Assembly (NCBI RefSeq): GCF_047948215.1
Contig: NC_134458.1
Location: 140,968,036 to 141,032,035 of the forward strand
Length of the DNA: 64,000 nt
Reading direction: 5' to 3'
Origin: Lycorma delicatula
Lineage: Eukaryota; Arthropoda; Insecta; Hemiptera; Fulgoridae
The translations under genes were made by a program, and so were the position numbers. Below are positions 1-10,466 of the stretch, piece after piece; position 1 is the first letter of the stretch, and every line of letters begins with the position of its first letter. The notes under the pieces are model-generated. The model ran no database searches, was not told the origin of the DNA, and was given only the letters and a program-made list of their open reading frames with translations.

Positions 1-2
1 TT

Positions 3-1283
3 GTTCCAGTACCAAATAAAAATAAAAATTTAACAGACCCCAATAGCTACCGTCCTATTTCTTTGACGTGTCCTATGGGGAAAATATTGGAAAAAATGAT
101 TAATAATCGACTCGTCTGGGTTTTGGAAAAAGAAAACCTGATATCACCGTATCAAGCAGGTTTTCGACAATACCATTCTACCACTGATCAAATGATCAGC
201 TTAGAGGACATTATATATAACAGCTTTATTACAAGGAAACATTGTGTCGGAGTCTTCTTTGATCTTCAGAAGGCTTTCGATATGACCTGGCGTCATGGTA
301 TAATGCTCCAGTTACATGAATGGGGGATTCGTGGCAATCTGCCTATACTGCTCAGCAACTACATGAATGACCGTACCTTCCAAGTACGCGTCAACAATGA
401 ATATTCATGTGAAAGAATCTTGGAAAATGGCATTCCGCAAGGTTCGCCGTTGAGCGGTACCTTGTTTACCATTGCCATTAATAAATTGATATTAGCCATT
501 CCAGTAGAAATCAGCAAAAGCGTCTATGTGGATGATCTGGCAATCGTATATGCCAGCAACAAGACTGCTATGGTGAGGTACAAATTGCAACGAGCGATCA
601 ATGCTCTAAATGAAGTTGCAAGGAATAATGGATTCCAATTCTCACCAGAAAAAACGTGCTGTGTACACTTTTGTAGGAAGAGAATTCCTCATCAAAGTCC
701 TGCGTTGACAATTGATGATAATCCAATACAATATAAAGACAGCGTAAGGTATTTACGACTAGTATTGGATAAATCCCTTACATGGGGATTACATATACAG
801 GACTTGAGTGATAGATGCAAAAGAGCCCTAAACATTATAAAATGTTTATCGAACTTAAATTGGGGCTCAGAAAAAGAGACATTATTGAGATTGTATAAAG
901 CATTGGTTCAATCTAAACTAGACTACGGATGTATCGTATATTCATCCGCTAGAAAGTCGCACTTAAGAAAGTTAGACGTAGTTCATAATATCGGAATAAG
1001 ATACGCAACAGGTGCTTTCCGCCCAAGTCCGGCGGCTAGTCTGATGTCTGAAGCCGGAATAATGCCACTACATTATAGAAGAGAGATCCTCTTGTTAAGA
1101 TATGCAGCAAATATATGGGGTTTCCCTGCTCATATAAATAATAAATTGTTTACGAATCATCCCATGGCTGCATTATACGAACGTCGTGCTACCTATTCCA
1201 GACCAGCCGAAATTAGGTACCACGAATTAAGAAATAAATATGAAATTGCCATGAGATGCAGATACATTGGCAATTTCTACTAG
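3..1283 (+). CDS. LINE reverse transcriptase, partial and frameshifted at the 3' end
   Basis: The reading frame is open from base 3, so the true start lies outside the window. RT motifs appear in order: SYRPISLT near base 50, the DLQKAFD block with its catalytic aspartate near base 265, GIPQGSPLS near base 440, and the catalytic YVDD box near base 530 (FADD or YADD in most relatives). A thumb region with the YLRLVLD and SKLDYGC blocks follows. The enzyme copies LINE RNA at the nicked target. The frame closes at 1283 while the RNase H frame, shifted, is already open from 1267. A single indel near 1230-1280 has therefore probably split one polyprotein. Apart from that break the RT domain is uninterrupted, which suggests a young copy. 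Confidence 0.93.
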   Translation, partial: VPVPNKNKNLTDPNSYRPISLTCPMGKILEKMINNRLVWVLEKENLISPYQAGFRQYHSTTDQMISLEDIIYNSFITRKHCVGVFFDLQKAFDMTWRHGIMLQLHEWGIRGNLPILLSNYMNDRTFQVRVNNEYSCERILENGIPQGSPLSGTLFTIAINKLILAIPVEISKSVYVDDLAIVYASNKTAMVRYKLQRAINALNEVARNNGFQFSPEKTCCVHFCRKRIPHQSPALTIDDNPIQYKDSVRYLRLVLDKSLTWGLHIQDLSDRCKRALNIIKCLSNLNWGSEKETLLRLYKALVQSKLDYGCIVYSSARKSHLRKLDVVHNIGIRYATGAFRPSPAASLMSEAGIMPLHYRREILLLRYAANIWGFPAHINNKLFTNHPMAALYERRATYSRPAEIRYHELRNKYEIAMRCRYIGNFY

Positions 1284-2205
1284 AGAAATACCGCCATGGC
1301 TCTTGCCAGCGGTTAATGCAAGTTTGGATCTCTTTCAAGGAGAAATAAAAAAGAAACCAGCAGGGATCATCCAGCAGGAATTTTTGGCAACCGTCAGTAG
1401 TTACGAAGAACATATTAGAATTTATACTGACGGTTCTAAAACCGAACATGGTGTTGGATGCTCGATATATGTAAATGAAGAAGCCCACTTTTGGAGACTG
1501 CCAAATGTGGCCAGTGTCTACACGGCAGAACTCACTGCAATTCAGCAAGCTCTTCGGTACACTGAACACTATTGGGAAGAGAGAGTGTTAATATGTTCCG
1601 ATTCATTAAGTGCACTCGTCGCAATTCGGAACAAAAACATTAAGGATGTCCTAATTGCAAACATCCTGTCCATTTTATACGTACTAAAACAACGAGGACA
1701 GCGATGCGTATTTGTATGGACTCCGGGGCATGCTGGTATTACAAGTAATGAAATCGCAGACGAAGCTGCCAGAGAGGCGACAGTCTGCGATGATTTGGAT
1801 GCATTTCCTGTAAGAGTGGCAGATGTTAAAAACCGTCTAACAAACATAGTAAGAAACAAGTGGAACGCTGAATGGAGGAGTTTAAATACAAAATTAAACT
1901 CAGTAAAAATTTCTCCTTATAAATGGAAAAGCGACTTTAAGTTGACTCGCCGTGAACAAGTAGCGGTGACCAGACTTAGAATCGGTCATACGCGATTAAC
2001 AAATTTATATTTGTTAACCGACGAAGTGAGACCAATGTGCGGTGTTTGTAATAAATCACTGACAATCAAGCATCTTATAGAAGAGTGTACCATATATGAG
2101 GACCTCAGAAAGAGGTTCCGTTTTAGAAATAATATTACTGCTGATCTGGATAATGGAAATGAAGAAAATATAGTTGCATTTTTACACGCCAGTGGACTTC
2201 TTTAA
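1267..2205 (+). CDS. LINE RNase H domain and C-terminal CCHC-like motif
   Basis: This is the C-terminal part of the pol polyprotein, separated from the RT by a one-step frame change. RNase H signatures are readable: YTDGS with the first catalytic Asp, AELTAIQQAL with the Glu, CSDSLSAL with the second Asp, and HAGITSNEIADEAA with the His and final Asp. After about 120 further residues comes a CGVC...IKHLIEEC pattern that fits the C-x2-C-H-C knuckle at the end of many I-group LINE proteins. RNase H removes the RNA strand during reverse transcription. All catalytic residues appear present. The annotated start at 1267 is only the first Met after the shift, not a real initiation site. Confidence 0.92.
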   Translation: MAISTREIPPWLLPAVNASLDLFQGEIKKKPAGIIQQEFLATVSSYEEHIRIYTDGSKTEHGVGCSIYVNEEAHFWRLPNVASVYTAELTAIQQALRYTEHYWEERVLICSDSLSALVAIRNKNIKDVLIANILSILYVLKQRGQRCVFVWTPGHAGITSNEIADEAAREATVCDDLDAFPVRVADVKNRLTNIVRNKWNAEWRSLNTKLNSVKISPYKWKSDFKLTRREQVAVTRLRIGHTRLTNLYLLTDEVRPMCGVCNKSLTIKHLIEECTIYEDLRKRFRFRNNITADLDNGNEENIVAFLHASGLL

Positions 2206-2323
2206 AGTCTATAAAAATGAAAGTTTAAAGCTGTGACAAAAGAAACTCTAAGCGGTAGCTTATATATATATATATATGTATAAAGAAAAAATGGTATTGG
2301 TAAGTTTAATTTTAATTTTAAAT

Positions 2324-2668
2324 GTATGCATATATACATAAGGGAGTCTCGAAACGTGGCACGTATAGTGACGGGAGGTAGCCCTCTTGCCTAGGCCATT
2401 TTGGCTCACCTGCATTCAAGAGCAGTGAGTCGGGGTGTGACCGATGATGGCATGGGGGACCCTCAAGGGTGGATTGAGGGTGCGAGGCTGTGGGTGTACG
2501 CTGTGCATGCCTGTAGCCTGTTTATAAGAAGGATTCAACTGCCACGGCACCCTGGCGCGACTGATATACTGCTCAACGGCGGTTCTGGTCGTCCCGAGGG
2601 TGCTTAAACAAACTATAAATGAGACTCGTAGAAGAAAGAAAGAAAGATATGGTAGGATAAGTTTTAAT
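2324..2668 (+). repeat. Extra ~345-bp segment in the 3' UTR of LINE copy 1
   Basis: Relative to the copy at 8791-10200, this copy carries an additional GC-richer block. It is bordered on both sides by near-identical sequence: an A/G-rich run, ATGGTA or TGGTAGG, then TAAGTTTTAATTTTAATTTT, at about 2288-2320 and 2640-2680. The other copy has that border only once (about 9905-9950). Either the second copy lost the block by recombination between the short direct repeats, or copy 1 gained it. An open frame of 68 codons lies inside it, but nothing about it looks coding. Confidence 0.75.
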
Positions 2669-2934
2669 TTTAATTTTAATTTAATGGTCTTTTGGGAACC
2701 TATCTCAAATTTTAATATTGGAGCCCTTTACACCCCATAAGTGTTTGTGATTGTCCTTGTCTTTATGTCTTAAATGTTTTGTGTAGTTTTGTGCTTTTAA
2801 ATAAAATGTAAGGGCCCTTTACATCCTTACATATGACGATCCAGATGGTGATAGTAGTTTCTTTTAAAGATTATGACGAGGGCTAATGACCTTAGCAGTC
2901 GATGCCCATAAAAATTCAGAAAAAAAAGAAAAAA

Positions 2935-4554
2935 GTATGGTGATCAACTGATCATGTCAAAAATGGGGTTATTAGGTTTTTGCAAATCGTTAAGTTTTAG
3001 GATCCAACACGTTCACATAAATCAAAAACACATATGTATGTATATATTTGCGTACGAATGTGTGTCGTACTGATTTTGTCCTTATATCTCAGGATTGACC
3101 AAACCAATTTTATTTAAATTAGGCTCACATATTTCTATGTATGGGGCATTGATCAAAATACAAAATTCTTTTTCTAAAAAATCAACCCTACCTCTTAAAA
3201 TTGAAATATGTTTTTTGTTCTTACTCAATTTCCCCTCGGTTTAAATATTTTTCAAAAATTTTTGAAAGTTTATACTTCATATATAGAGGTATCAAGAATG
3301 GTCTAAAATTTATTTAAAATAATAGACTCCAGGACCTATAATGCATAATTTTTTTTTAAATTTATTTTCCTTATTTATTGAAGGGGCTGTAAGATTTAAA
3401 GAAAATTTTACTCTTTACTTAAGAAAAATTTTTTAAAATTAATTTATTTATGATTATTTTTTGAAAAATTTCTTTTCCTACCTCTAATATATTTATATGT
3501 AATCTTTTTTTGGCTCGTAACGTTTTTATTTGTACTATTAATATCCGGGAATGTCATACGAAACTTAGTCAGCGTTTTTAAGTATAAACATTTTTAAAGA
3601 TACATAATTAATTAGCTTGTAATAAACATTCACAGTTTACGTAATTTAACCAATTTTTTTACGTTAAGAAATAATGTGAAATACTATTTTATATTTAACA
3701 GGTAGTTAAAATTGCAATTGTGATCTGTAATTTTTCCGATATTCGTGTAATTTTCCTTTATTTTTTTCATGTAATTTTCCTTTATTTTTTTCATGTAATT
3801 TCCTCAAGTAAATAAGGAAAATTCTGCAAGGATTTCACGCACAATAAGTAAAACAAACGCTCAGAAGAAGGAAATCACAGAAAAGAAATTAAATTCGAAG
3901 AATTTCATAAGCAGTAATTCTATATTGGCCGTTGTTAGTATAAGTACGAGTATTAATCTTCTACGACTTAGAAGAGACAATGGATGCAATATATTGTTTC
4001 ATGACGTAAAGGAGTGTTTTAATTTATCGCTTTCTATTATCTTTTCTCAGTTTTTCATACGGTTATGATTTTACACAAAGCATCTGCGATACAAGAGACA
4101 TCTATCAAAGATGTTATATCTAGAAATGCTATATTATTTTTAATCTGGTTTAAAATATAATGCTCTAGAGCTTAATATTTAAATAAACTTAAAAAGAGGA
4201 TATTTAAGTCTGTTTATATTCTTTAAAGGTGAGGCAACATATATCAATTAGTTTTATTTACAAAACGTGTCAAAATTTAATAATATAAAAAATCCTTCCA
4301 ATATCCTATATCTTGCACCACCTATCCCAAACAAAGATTCAAGCATCAGTATGTTTCAGATGAAATTAAATGGATCGTACTAAGAAAATATGTCACCTAA
4401 AAGATATCAAAAACATTTTAAAACACGTTATCAATATATATGTTTTAAATTTAAATGATAATTTTATAATATTGTAAACACAGAGTAGTTTTACAATTTA
4501 TTTCAAATAATCATGATAACCTTATTAATAAAATTAATAAAATATAAGTTTATT
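2935..4554. other. AT-rich spacer with a short tandem repeat
   Basis: No gene is visible. A 24-bp unit (TGTAATTTTCCTTTATTTTT plus TTCA) is repeated about two and a half times at roughly 3745-3802. The stretch around 3030-3300 has the look of a decayed dispersed repeat (low-complexity homopolymer runs and TATATCTCAGGATTGACCAA), but I cannot classify it. Confidence 0.4.
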
Positions 4555-5340
4555 GGTTTCTGTGAGTCTGTTACTCTTTCACGCAAAAACTACTCAACCG
4601 ATTGAGCTGAAGTTTTGCATAAACATATTTTTTACAAAAATAGAAAGAAGATAGAACAACTGCCTTTACGAAATGTTTCACCGTTTCAACATGATGGACG
4701 TTCTAATAACTTGCGGTAACAACCGGATTATGTTCCTTGCCGATATTCAACTTTACTATGGCCAAACCATCGGTCAAATCGAATTTAGCGACCAGTTTTT
4801 CGAATTTAAAATTAAATTTTATATAAAAAAGGTCTTTTGTCTTTTGCAATATTGAGAAAAGTAGTTTTATAGGCGCGATGATGTAAGGCGCGGCTGCTCA
4901 ACCAACACAGCCACTGTCATTGTTATTGTATGTGCGATCCGAATGGCTGAACCTGCTTCCCGTTACCTGACTGAAAACACAAAATAAAATTAAAAAAAGT
5001 TTAAAAATTGAATATCGAAGTACGGTTACCTTCTGGTACTATTTGTCGGGTAACGCTTTTTAAGAAAGGGGCTAGCTCTTCTGAAACCCCCACACTTCAG
5101 ATCACTGAAAGGTTCGTGTGTCCTGTGTTAACCAAACTGTTGTTCTGAAGAAGTTACTATAGGCAGATAGTTTTTGTAAATTGAAGAGGCTTTAACAGGG
5201 ATTTGTCAGTATTATTCTCACAAGCATGAGGATAATGAACATAATGATAGTACAGGGGGTACTACCCCGCTGGTGGTCGCTCGTCCTTTCCCCCTGATCC
5301 ATGGGGGAAGGATGATCGACATTTGGTTGTTGAAAAAGTA
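4555..5340. repeat. Probable dispersed repeat of unknown class
   Basis: A moderately GC-rich island in an AT-rich background. It contains ACGCAAAAACTACTCAACCG followed by GAGCTGAAGTTTTGCATAAA, wording common in non-coding parts of insect transposons. Towards the end is CAGTATTATTCTCACAA at about 5207, which recurs in the GC-rich repeat at 20751, and a G/C-rich hairpin-like stretch around 5254-5312. A 60-codon open frame at 4673-4855 shows no recognisable protein. Assignment is by texture only. Confidence 0.35.
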
Positions 5341-6949
5341 GTGTCAAGTGATCTGATTGATGGGATAATTGCTTCCTTAAATATTGTACTGCTATGTGTT
5401 AACTTAATTTCCGATTCGTATTTATCAGTGTGTTAAAATCTATGGTAGTGTGAAGTTTGTAAATCCTTGTTTATTTTCTGATTTTAGAAAGTTTAAAAGA
5501 CTGCTGATCTGTGTGCTTCAAACTGAATCATTTTTCTTTCTTTGTAATAATTAACATAGCAATCCTTTTTTTTAAAAAAAAGCTATAAATTCAATATATC
5601 ATTAAAAATTAATCTCAGTATAACACTGTGATTTAAGAATTATCGCACTGAAACAATCAACATATCTAGGCCTAAACTTTATGTAAATGCTATTTCAATT
5701 CGAAGTATCAAAATTGTACGTATACTCGTAAAAATAATATTTCCATAAAATGTATCCAAATTCGTGCAGTTGTGACGATTGCTACATAATAATTTTGAAA
5801 ATTTTTTAACTGATAAAATGGTAGAATTTGTTAAGACCTAGATGGATTTCCAAGTTGTAGAATTCCGCTCTTCGAAATCACACTTCTTACTCTTCGTTTA
5901 CTTTCTTAATGATAAAAATAATTCATTTAATCATTAGATATTACTTCTACATAAAAAGATTATTCATTAAAGAATTGTGCGTTAAAAAATTACGTCTTTA
6001 ATGTGCAAGATATGATCAAAAAATTTCAAAACTATCCTTTAAAACATTATAGAGCGGAGCACGGGCATATATTCGTAACAGCGAGGAGTAGGGACTACGA
6101 GTCATCAGCGAGTGTGTCGTTCTTACCGACCGGGATATCTGTTTTAATTATTACCCGAAATTCAATAACGTAAAACCAGATATTAATATCAGGTGTTTTT
6201 GTTGGAATTTTAATAAAATTTTAGTCTTGTTCGTTTTCAAAAATTTTTTAAATTTATATTTAGAATCATTATTCAGTTTGATAATTTCCATTCCTTTCTA
6301 TTCTGCACTATTCTTTTAATCTCAACGTATTTACTATATCCTGCACTATATTTTCAATATGTTTAATACTTTAAAAATTTCTAGAAATTCCTGTAGAGTT
6401 CTTTTTGTTCTGTGTACATCCCTCTATCATGAAATTAGTTAAACATAGTGTCTTTATATATAGATTTATAAAACTTACCAAACTAGTTCGTCTCAAGAAA
6501 ATTCTCCTATAAATTTCTATCCACTCCTATTTGACTTCATTTAGAATTTGATCGACTCATCTAATTTTCAACATCCTCATTTAACACTATATTTAAAAGA
6601 CCACTATCCATTTTTCCATGGTTCGCTAGTTCAGTGATCTTTACTTTACACAAATATTTTCATGAATTTCTTTGTAATTTATAGATTTATTGAGATACTA
6701 GCAGACTTCTGTTTGGGATGAAATCACTGCGTAATTGTGCTGTTAGGTTTCTATATACACCATTTCGACCATCATTTCTAATGTTATGGTCTAAATAGCA
6801 AAATCTGCTAACTTCTGATATATTATATTTACCTGTAATAGTTCCTTATTTTTCTCCTTTCTATTACATTTCATTAATTTTTATTTATAAATAATTAAGC
6901 ATATTTATTTAAATATAATAATAGTGCTAAAATTCTGCTGCTGAAGTTT
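5341..6949. other. AT-rich spacer
   Basis: No gene or repeat recognised. A short GC-richer patch at about 6050-6140 stands out from the background but has no reading frame or motif I can name. Confidence 0.4.
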
Positions 6950-7035
6950 GGCGTCTTTGTCTTTCATTTACAAATTCCGGGATTTGATTCCTCAGGTCAA
7001 GCTTAATTTTTCCTACGCGATGTAAAATTAAATTC
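6950..7035 (+). repeat. tRNA-derived SINE fragment (family B)
   Basis: GGCGTCTTTGTCTTTCATTT then GGGATTTGATTCC aligns with the head of the SINE at 14541 (GTGTCTCGGCCTTTCATCC) and supplies the polymerase III B-box-like motif (GGTTCGANTCC class) that the 14541 copy lacks. It continues with a CAGGTCAAGC and TTTTTCCTACGCG stretch matching that family's post-head region. Diverged and truncated at both ends. Confidence 0.55.
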
Positions 7036-7660
7036 ATCCGTAGTAAAGTATATGTATATTATTAATATAAAGTGACTATAATTCAGTGTGAATCTCTTAT
7101 CATTGGAACAATAAATAAATACATATCTTTATAATTACGACATCTTGAAATGTTTATGATTCCAGTAATAATTGAACCTGAAAATAATAATAATAATTTA
7201 TTCCTACTTTCATGCATTTTTAACATAATATATGACATTGTAGCTTCATTTATCATTATGTATTTTATAAAAAATAATAAATTAAAATAATTAGACTCTG
7301 ATCTACCAGATTTTATGCATCTGTTGCATAAAAACCCTGTTCTAATTTTTTGTAAAGGTTTAATTTTTTTTGTTTGTAGATCTTAAACTATTTTTGTAGC
7401 GTTGGATTGAATATCTTTACGATTTGTTTTTAATGAAAGGTATTTAAAACAATTAAGTAAATTTTTTTTTTTTTTAATTAATTGAAGTGAAATTTTTTTG
7501 CACGGCGAATGAGTTATGCGCACCTTTAAACCATTATACCTTATTATACAGTAATTATTGATCGTTTTAACATTACATTCTAATGAAAGATAATTTGTTC
7601 GCACATATTAAAAAAAATTCTATTTATAATCTTCGTTTAACATATTTGCTTCGGGTTATT
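7036..7660. other. AT-rich spacer
   Basis: No gene seen. A 73-codon open frame on the minus strand at 7383-7604 has low-complexity composition and no recognisable domain. Confidence 0.4.
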
Positions 7661-7736
7661 AATTGCCATAAGGCAAATATGGTATTCCATATAATGGAAT
7701 ACCATTTGATAATGCCTTATGGCATTATCAAATGCC
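7661..7736. repeat. Cluster of three adjacent hairpins
   Basis: Three perfect inverted repeats follow each other. TTGCC with GGCAA sits around an ATAA loop (7663-7676). Eleven-base arms TGGTATTCCAT and ATGGAATACCA sit around ATA (7680-7704). Twelve-base arms TTTGATAATGCC and GGCATTATCAAA sit around TTAT (7705-7732). In addition GCCATAAGGCA at 7665-7675 is the complement of TGCCTTATGGC at 7713-7723, so a larger cruciform that embraces the middle hairpin is possible. Confidence 0.9.
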
Positions 7737-8778
7737 ATAATTCTTTTTGAAGAATATTTGATAATGTACTTGATTGAAATTTTTTTATGGAAATATTTTT
7801 TTTACTAAACTCTTTAAATAATTATGAATTAACTTGCGCAGGTATCATCAGTCTTTAATATTATTAAACTACATTTTATTTATTTTCAAAACTGATTAAG
7901 TATTTGAGCTATTTATAACTGCTTTACTTCTACAATATGATTTATTTATTACTGATAATGCTGAAATTATGATAAATTAGATAATCATGAAAAGTTTTTA
8001 ATGATAAAAAAATGTCTTAATTTTTCAATTATATTTCTGGGTCTAAACTATCAAAAAATTGTTTAATATGATTTTAATATTTCTATTATTATGCAACATA
8101 CAAAATACCAAATACCTGTTGATATTTTTAGCGCCAGCAGGAAATAAAATTAACATAAGATTATTTTTAAAAGATTCCCTTTATACAGTTTTAAGGAGTG
8201 GCCTACATTTTTGTGGAGTAGAAGTAAACTGAAAGAATAATTTACGCTTTAAATTACTACTGCAAAAATTTACGGCATTAATGGTTTGATTCTTTAAAAC
8301 TTTAAAATTTACGCTTTCTATTATTCTATTCGAACTGACTAAAACGACAACCTTTCTTTCTACTTTCTTTTATTCTTATATTAAAATTCAGGCGGAAAAT
8401 ACATGCTTTTTATTGTTTCGTAAGCAATGTTTATTTGCCAGTTAACATTTTTCATTATAGTTATTTCTCTGTTTTTTATTTATTTTTTACACGTTTTATA
8501 TTGTATATAATTACTTTTTCCTTAGTGTCTAATTATAGTTGTTGAACAATCAAAATGGCCATCTACGTTTAAATTTTAAATCAAACATTTTTTAAATAGT
8601 TTTTGAAACGTATCTTGTTTTCCAATTTTATTAAATAATTGTTTAGCATACCTTTGTATTTGTATGAAGTAGAAGTAAGATAATTTTCCGATACCTCTAC
8701 CATTTTTCCAGTAAATAAAAAAAATATATGTGTCTTTCACTGTATCAAAATTATGTATTCCTTTTAAGTAGCATAAAT
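7737..8778. other. AT-rich spacer
   Basis: Nothing recognised; no open frame of note and no repeat boundary visible before the target-site duplication at 8779. Confidence 0.4.
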
Positions 8779-8790
8779 AAAATTACATCT
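8779..8790. repeat. Left target-site duplication of LINE copy 2
   Basis: AAAATTACATCT at 8779-8790 is repeated exactly at 10201-10212, directly after the poly-A tail. Because the tail is also A, the first bases of the repeat are ambiguous, but TTACATCT is unambiguous. Confidence 0.85.
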
Positions 8791-9141
8791 GCCCTGAGGT
8801 AGATAATCCCCACGTCCGGAACACAACATCTACGTTCCACGTCCAGGGCGGTAACAGCTGTACTCACGTACATTACATATAGCTGGCTAACGGGGTTCCG
8901 AGTATTGTTTCTCGGATTTTCAACTGTAGGCCGAATTAGAGGACTGGATTTCGCGGCCACCTGCAGATACGAAATTTACAGATTATGGAAATGGATTGAT
9001 ACTGCCTTTAGAGCTGGCGATGTAGCGGCCACGGTCAAAGTTATTTGCAGGTGTAACGGAGACCTTTCGTTGTCCACATGCCCCCCGCGATGGCAAGCAT
9101 GTAGTTAAGGTGCCCATGTTGTTCGGGGCATGGGAGACCTG
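8791..9141 (+). other. 5' segment of the deleted LINE derivative
   Basis: GC-richer block starting at the target-site junction. A 67-codon frame at 8905-9108 (starting MFLGFSTVG) could be a remnant of ORF1 or of 5' UTR; it has no clear domain. The junction with RNase H is near 9140, where AAAGCTCTTCGCTACACTGA starts to match copy 1. Assigning it to the LINE is an inference from the duplication boundaries. Confidence 0.55.
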
Positions 9142-9825
9142 AAAGCTCTTCGCTACACTGAACACTATTGCGAAGAGAGAGTGCTAATATGTTCCGATTC
9201 ATTAAGTGCACTCGTCGCAATTCGGAACAAAAACATTAAGGATGTCCTAATTGCAAACATCCTGTCCATTTTATACGTACTAAAACAACGAGGACAGCGA
9301 TGCGTATTTGTATGGACTCCGGGGCATGCTGGTGTTACAGGTAATGAAATCGCAGACGAAGCTGCCAGAAAGGCAACAGTCTGCGATGTTTTGGATGCAT
9401 TTCCTGTAAGAGTGGCAGATGTTAAAAACCGTCTAACAAACATAGTAAAAAACAAGTGGAACGCTGAATAGAGGAGTTTAAATACAAAATTAAACTCAGT
9501 AAAAACTTCTCCTTATAAATGGAAAAGCGACTTTAAGTTGACTCGCCGTGAACAAGTAGCGGTGACCAGACTTAGAATCGGTCACACGCGATTTAACAAA
9601 TATAAATTAACAAATTTATATTTGTTAACCGGCGAAGTGAGACCAATGTGCGGTGTTTGTAATAAAACACTGACAATCAAGCATCTAATAGAAGAGTGTA
9701 CCATATATGAGGACCTCAGAAAGAGGTTCCGTCTTACAAATAATATTAGTGGTGATCTGGATAATGGAAATGAAGAAAATATAGTTGCATTTCTACACGC
9801 CAGTGGACTTCTTAAAAGTCTATAA
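9142..9825 (+). pseudogene. RNase H remnant of LINE copy 2
   Basis: The frame keeps the CSDSLSAL and HAGVTGNEIADEAA motifs, so it contains the third and fourth catalytic blocks of RNase H, but the first two blocks (YTDGS and AELTAIQ) are gone. A tryptophan codon present in copy 1 has become TAG near 9470 and splits the frame. A 15-base in-frame addition follows near 9592-9610 (CGATTTAACAAATATAAATT against CGATTAACAAATTT). The C-terminal CGVC...EEC knuckle is retained. Non-functional. Confidence 0.9.
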
Positions 9826-9865
9826 AATGAAAGTTTAAAGCTGTGGTAAAAGATACTCTAAGCGG

Positions 9866-9909
<44 letters not shown>

Positions 9910-10200
9910 AAAGAAAGAAATGGTATTGGTAAGTTTAATTTTAATTTTAATTTCATGGTCTTTTGAGAACCTTATCTCAAATTTTAATATCGGGGCCCTT
10001 TACACCCCGTAAGTGTTTGTGATTGTCCTTGTCTTTTATGTTTTAATGCTTATTGTGTAGTTTGTGCTTTTAAATAAAATGTAAGGGCCCTTTACACCCC
10101 TACATATGACGATCCAGATGGTGATAGTAGTTTCTTTTAAAGATTGTGACGAGGGCTAATGACCTTAGCAGTCGATGCCCATAAAAATTCAGAAAAAAAA

Positions 10201-10212
10201 AAAATTACATCT
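10201..10212. repeat. Right target-site duplication of LINE copy 2
   Basis: Exact repeat of 8779-8790, immediately 3' of the poly-A tail. Confidence 0.85.
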
Positions 10213-10466
10213 ACAAATGAGGAGTACAGTCTATCCACCCAAATGATTACGCATATTAACCAGTAACTGTAACTAGGTACCGTGGTTTATCATACTTTAT
10301 GCATTTTTCAACATACCAAAAAAAAATTATTCTGGTACAAAGATTATTAATTATTTTTGGACTATTTTGATCTTTGTAACACAATAAACTGTTTAAATTA
10401 AGAAATCTAGCGGACTCAATTTTTTAATAGGCTTTCTCTATCTCTTTTTATTAAGTACCATTGTAA

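Larger units (their letters stand above)
1..2934 (+). mobile_element. I-group non-LTR retrotransposon (LINE), 5' end outside window
   Basis: The order is reverse transcriptase, RNase H, C-terminal zinc-knuckle-like motif, 3' UTR with a (TA)n tract at 2260-2279, and a terminal A-rich tail at about 2918-2934. The element runs off the left edge, so the endonuclease and ORF1 are not seen. A second copy of the same family at 8791-10200 shares the 3' coding region and 3' UTR at high identity, which fixes the 3' boundary. RNase H after the RT is known from the I superfamily of LINEs (I, Loa, Outcast and relatives); the exact clade cannot be set by eye. One frame change between RT and RNase H means this copy is not intact. 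Confidence 0.9.
8791..10200 (+). mobile_element. Internally deleted I-group LINE derivative with 12-bp target-site duplication
   Basis: The element runs from the base after the left duplication to a poly-A run ending at about 10200. Positions 9142-10200 match copy 1 from about 1549 to the poly-A tail, without the extra 3' UTR block. Positions 8791-9141 do not match anything in copy 1 and have a higher GC content. Since they lie inside the duplication they are most likely the element's own 5' end, joined to the middle of RNase H by a large internal deletion. The copy also has a longer (TA)n tract (9870-9906). Without RT or endonuclease it would depend on a full-length relative for movement. 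Confidence 0.8.

Noticed and set aside
4673..4855. 60-codon open frame
   Set aside because: Lies in probable repeat sequence, no domain, composition not protein-like.
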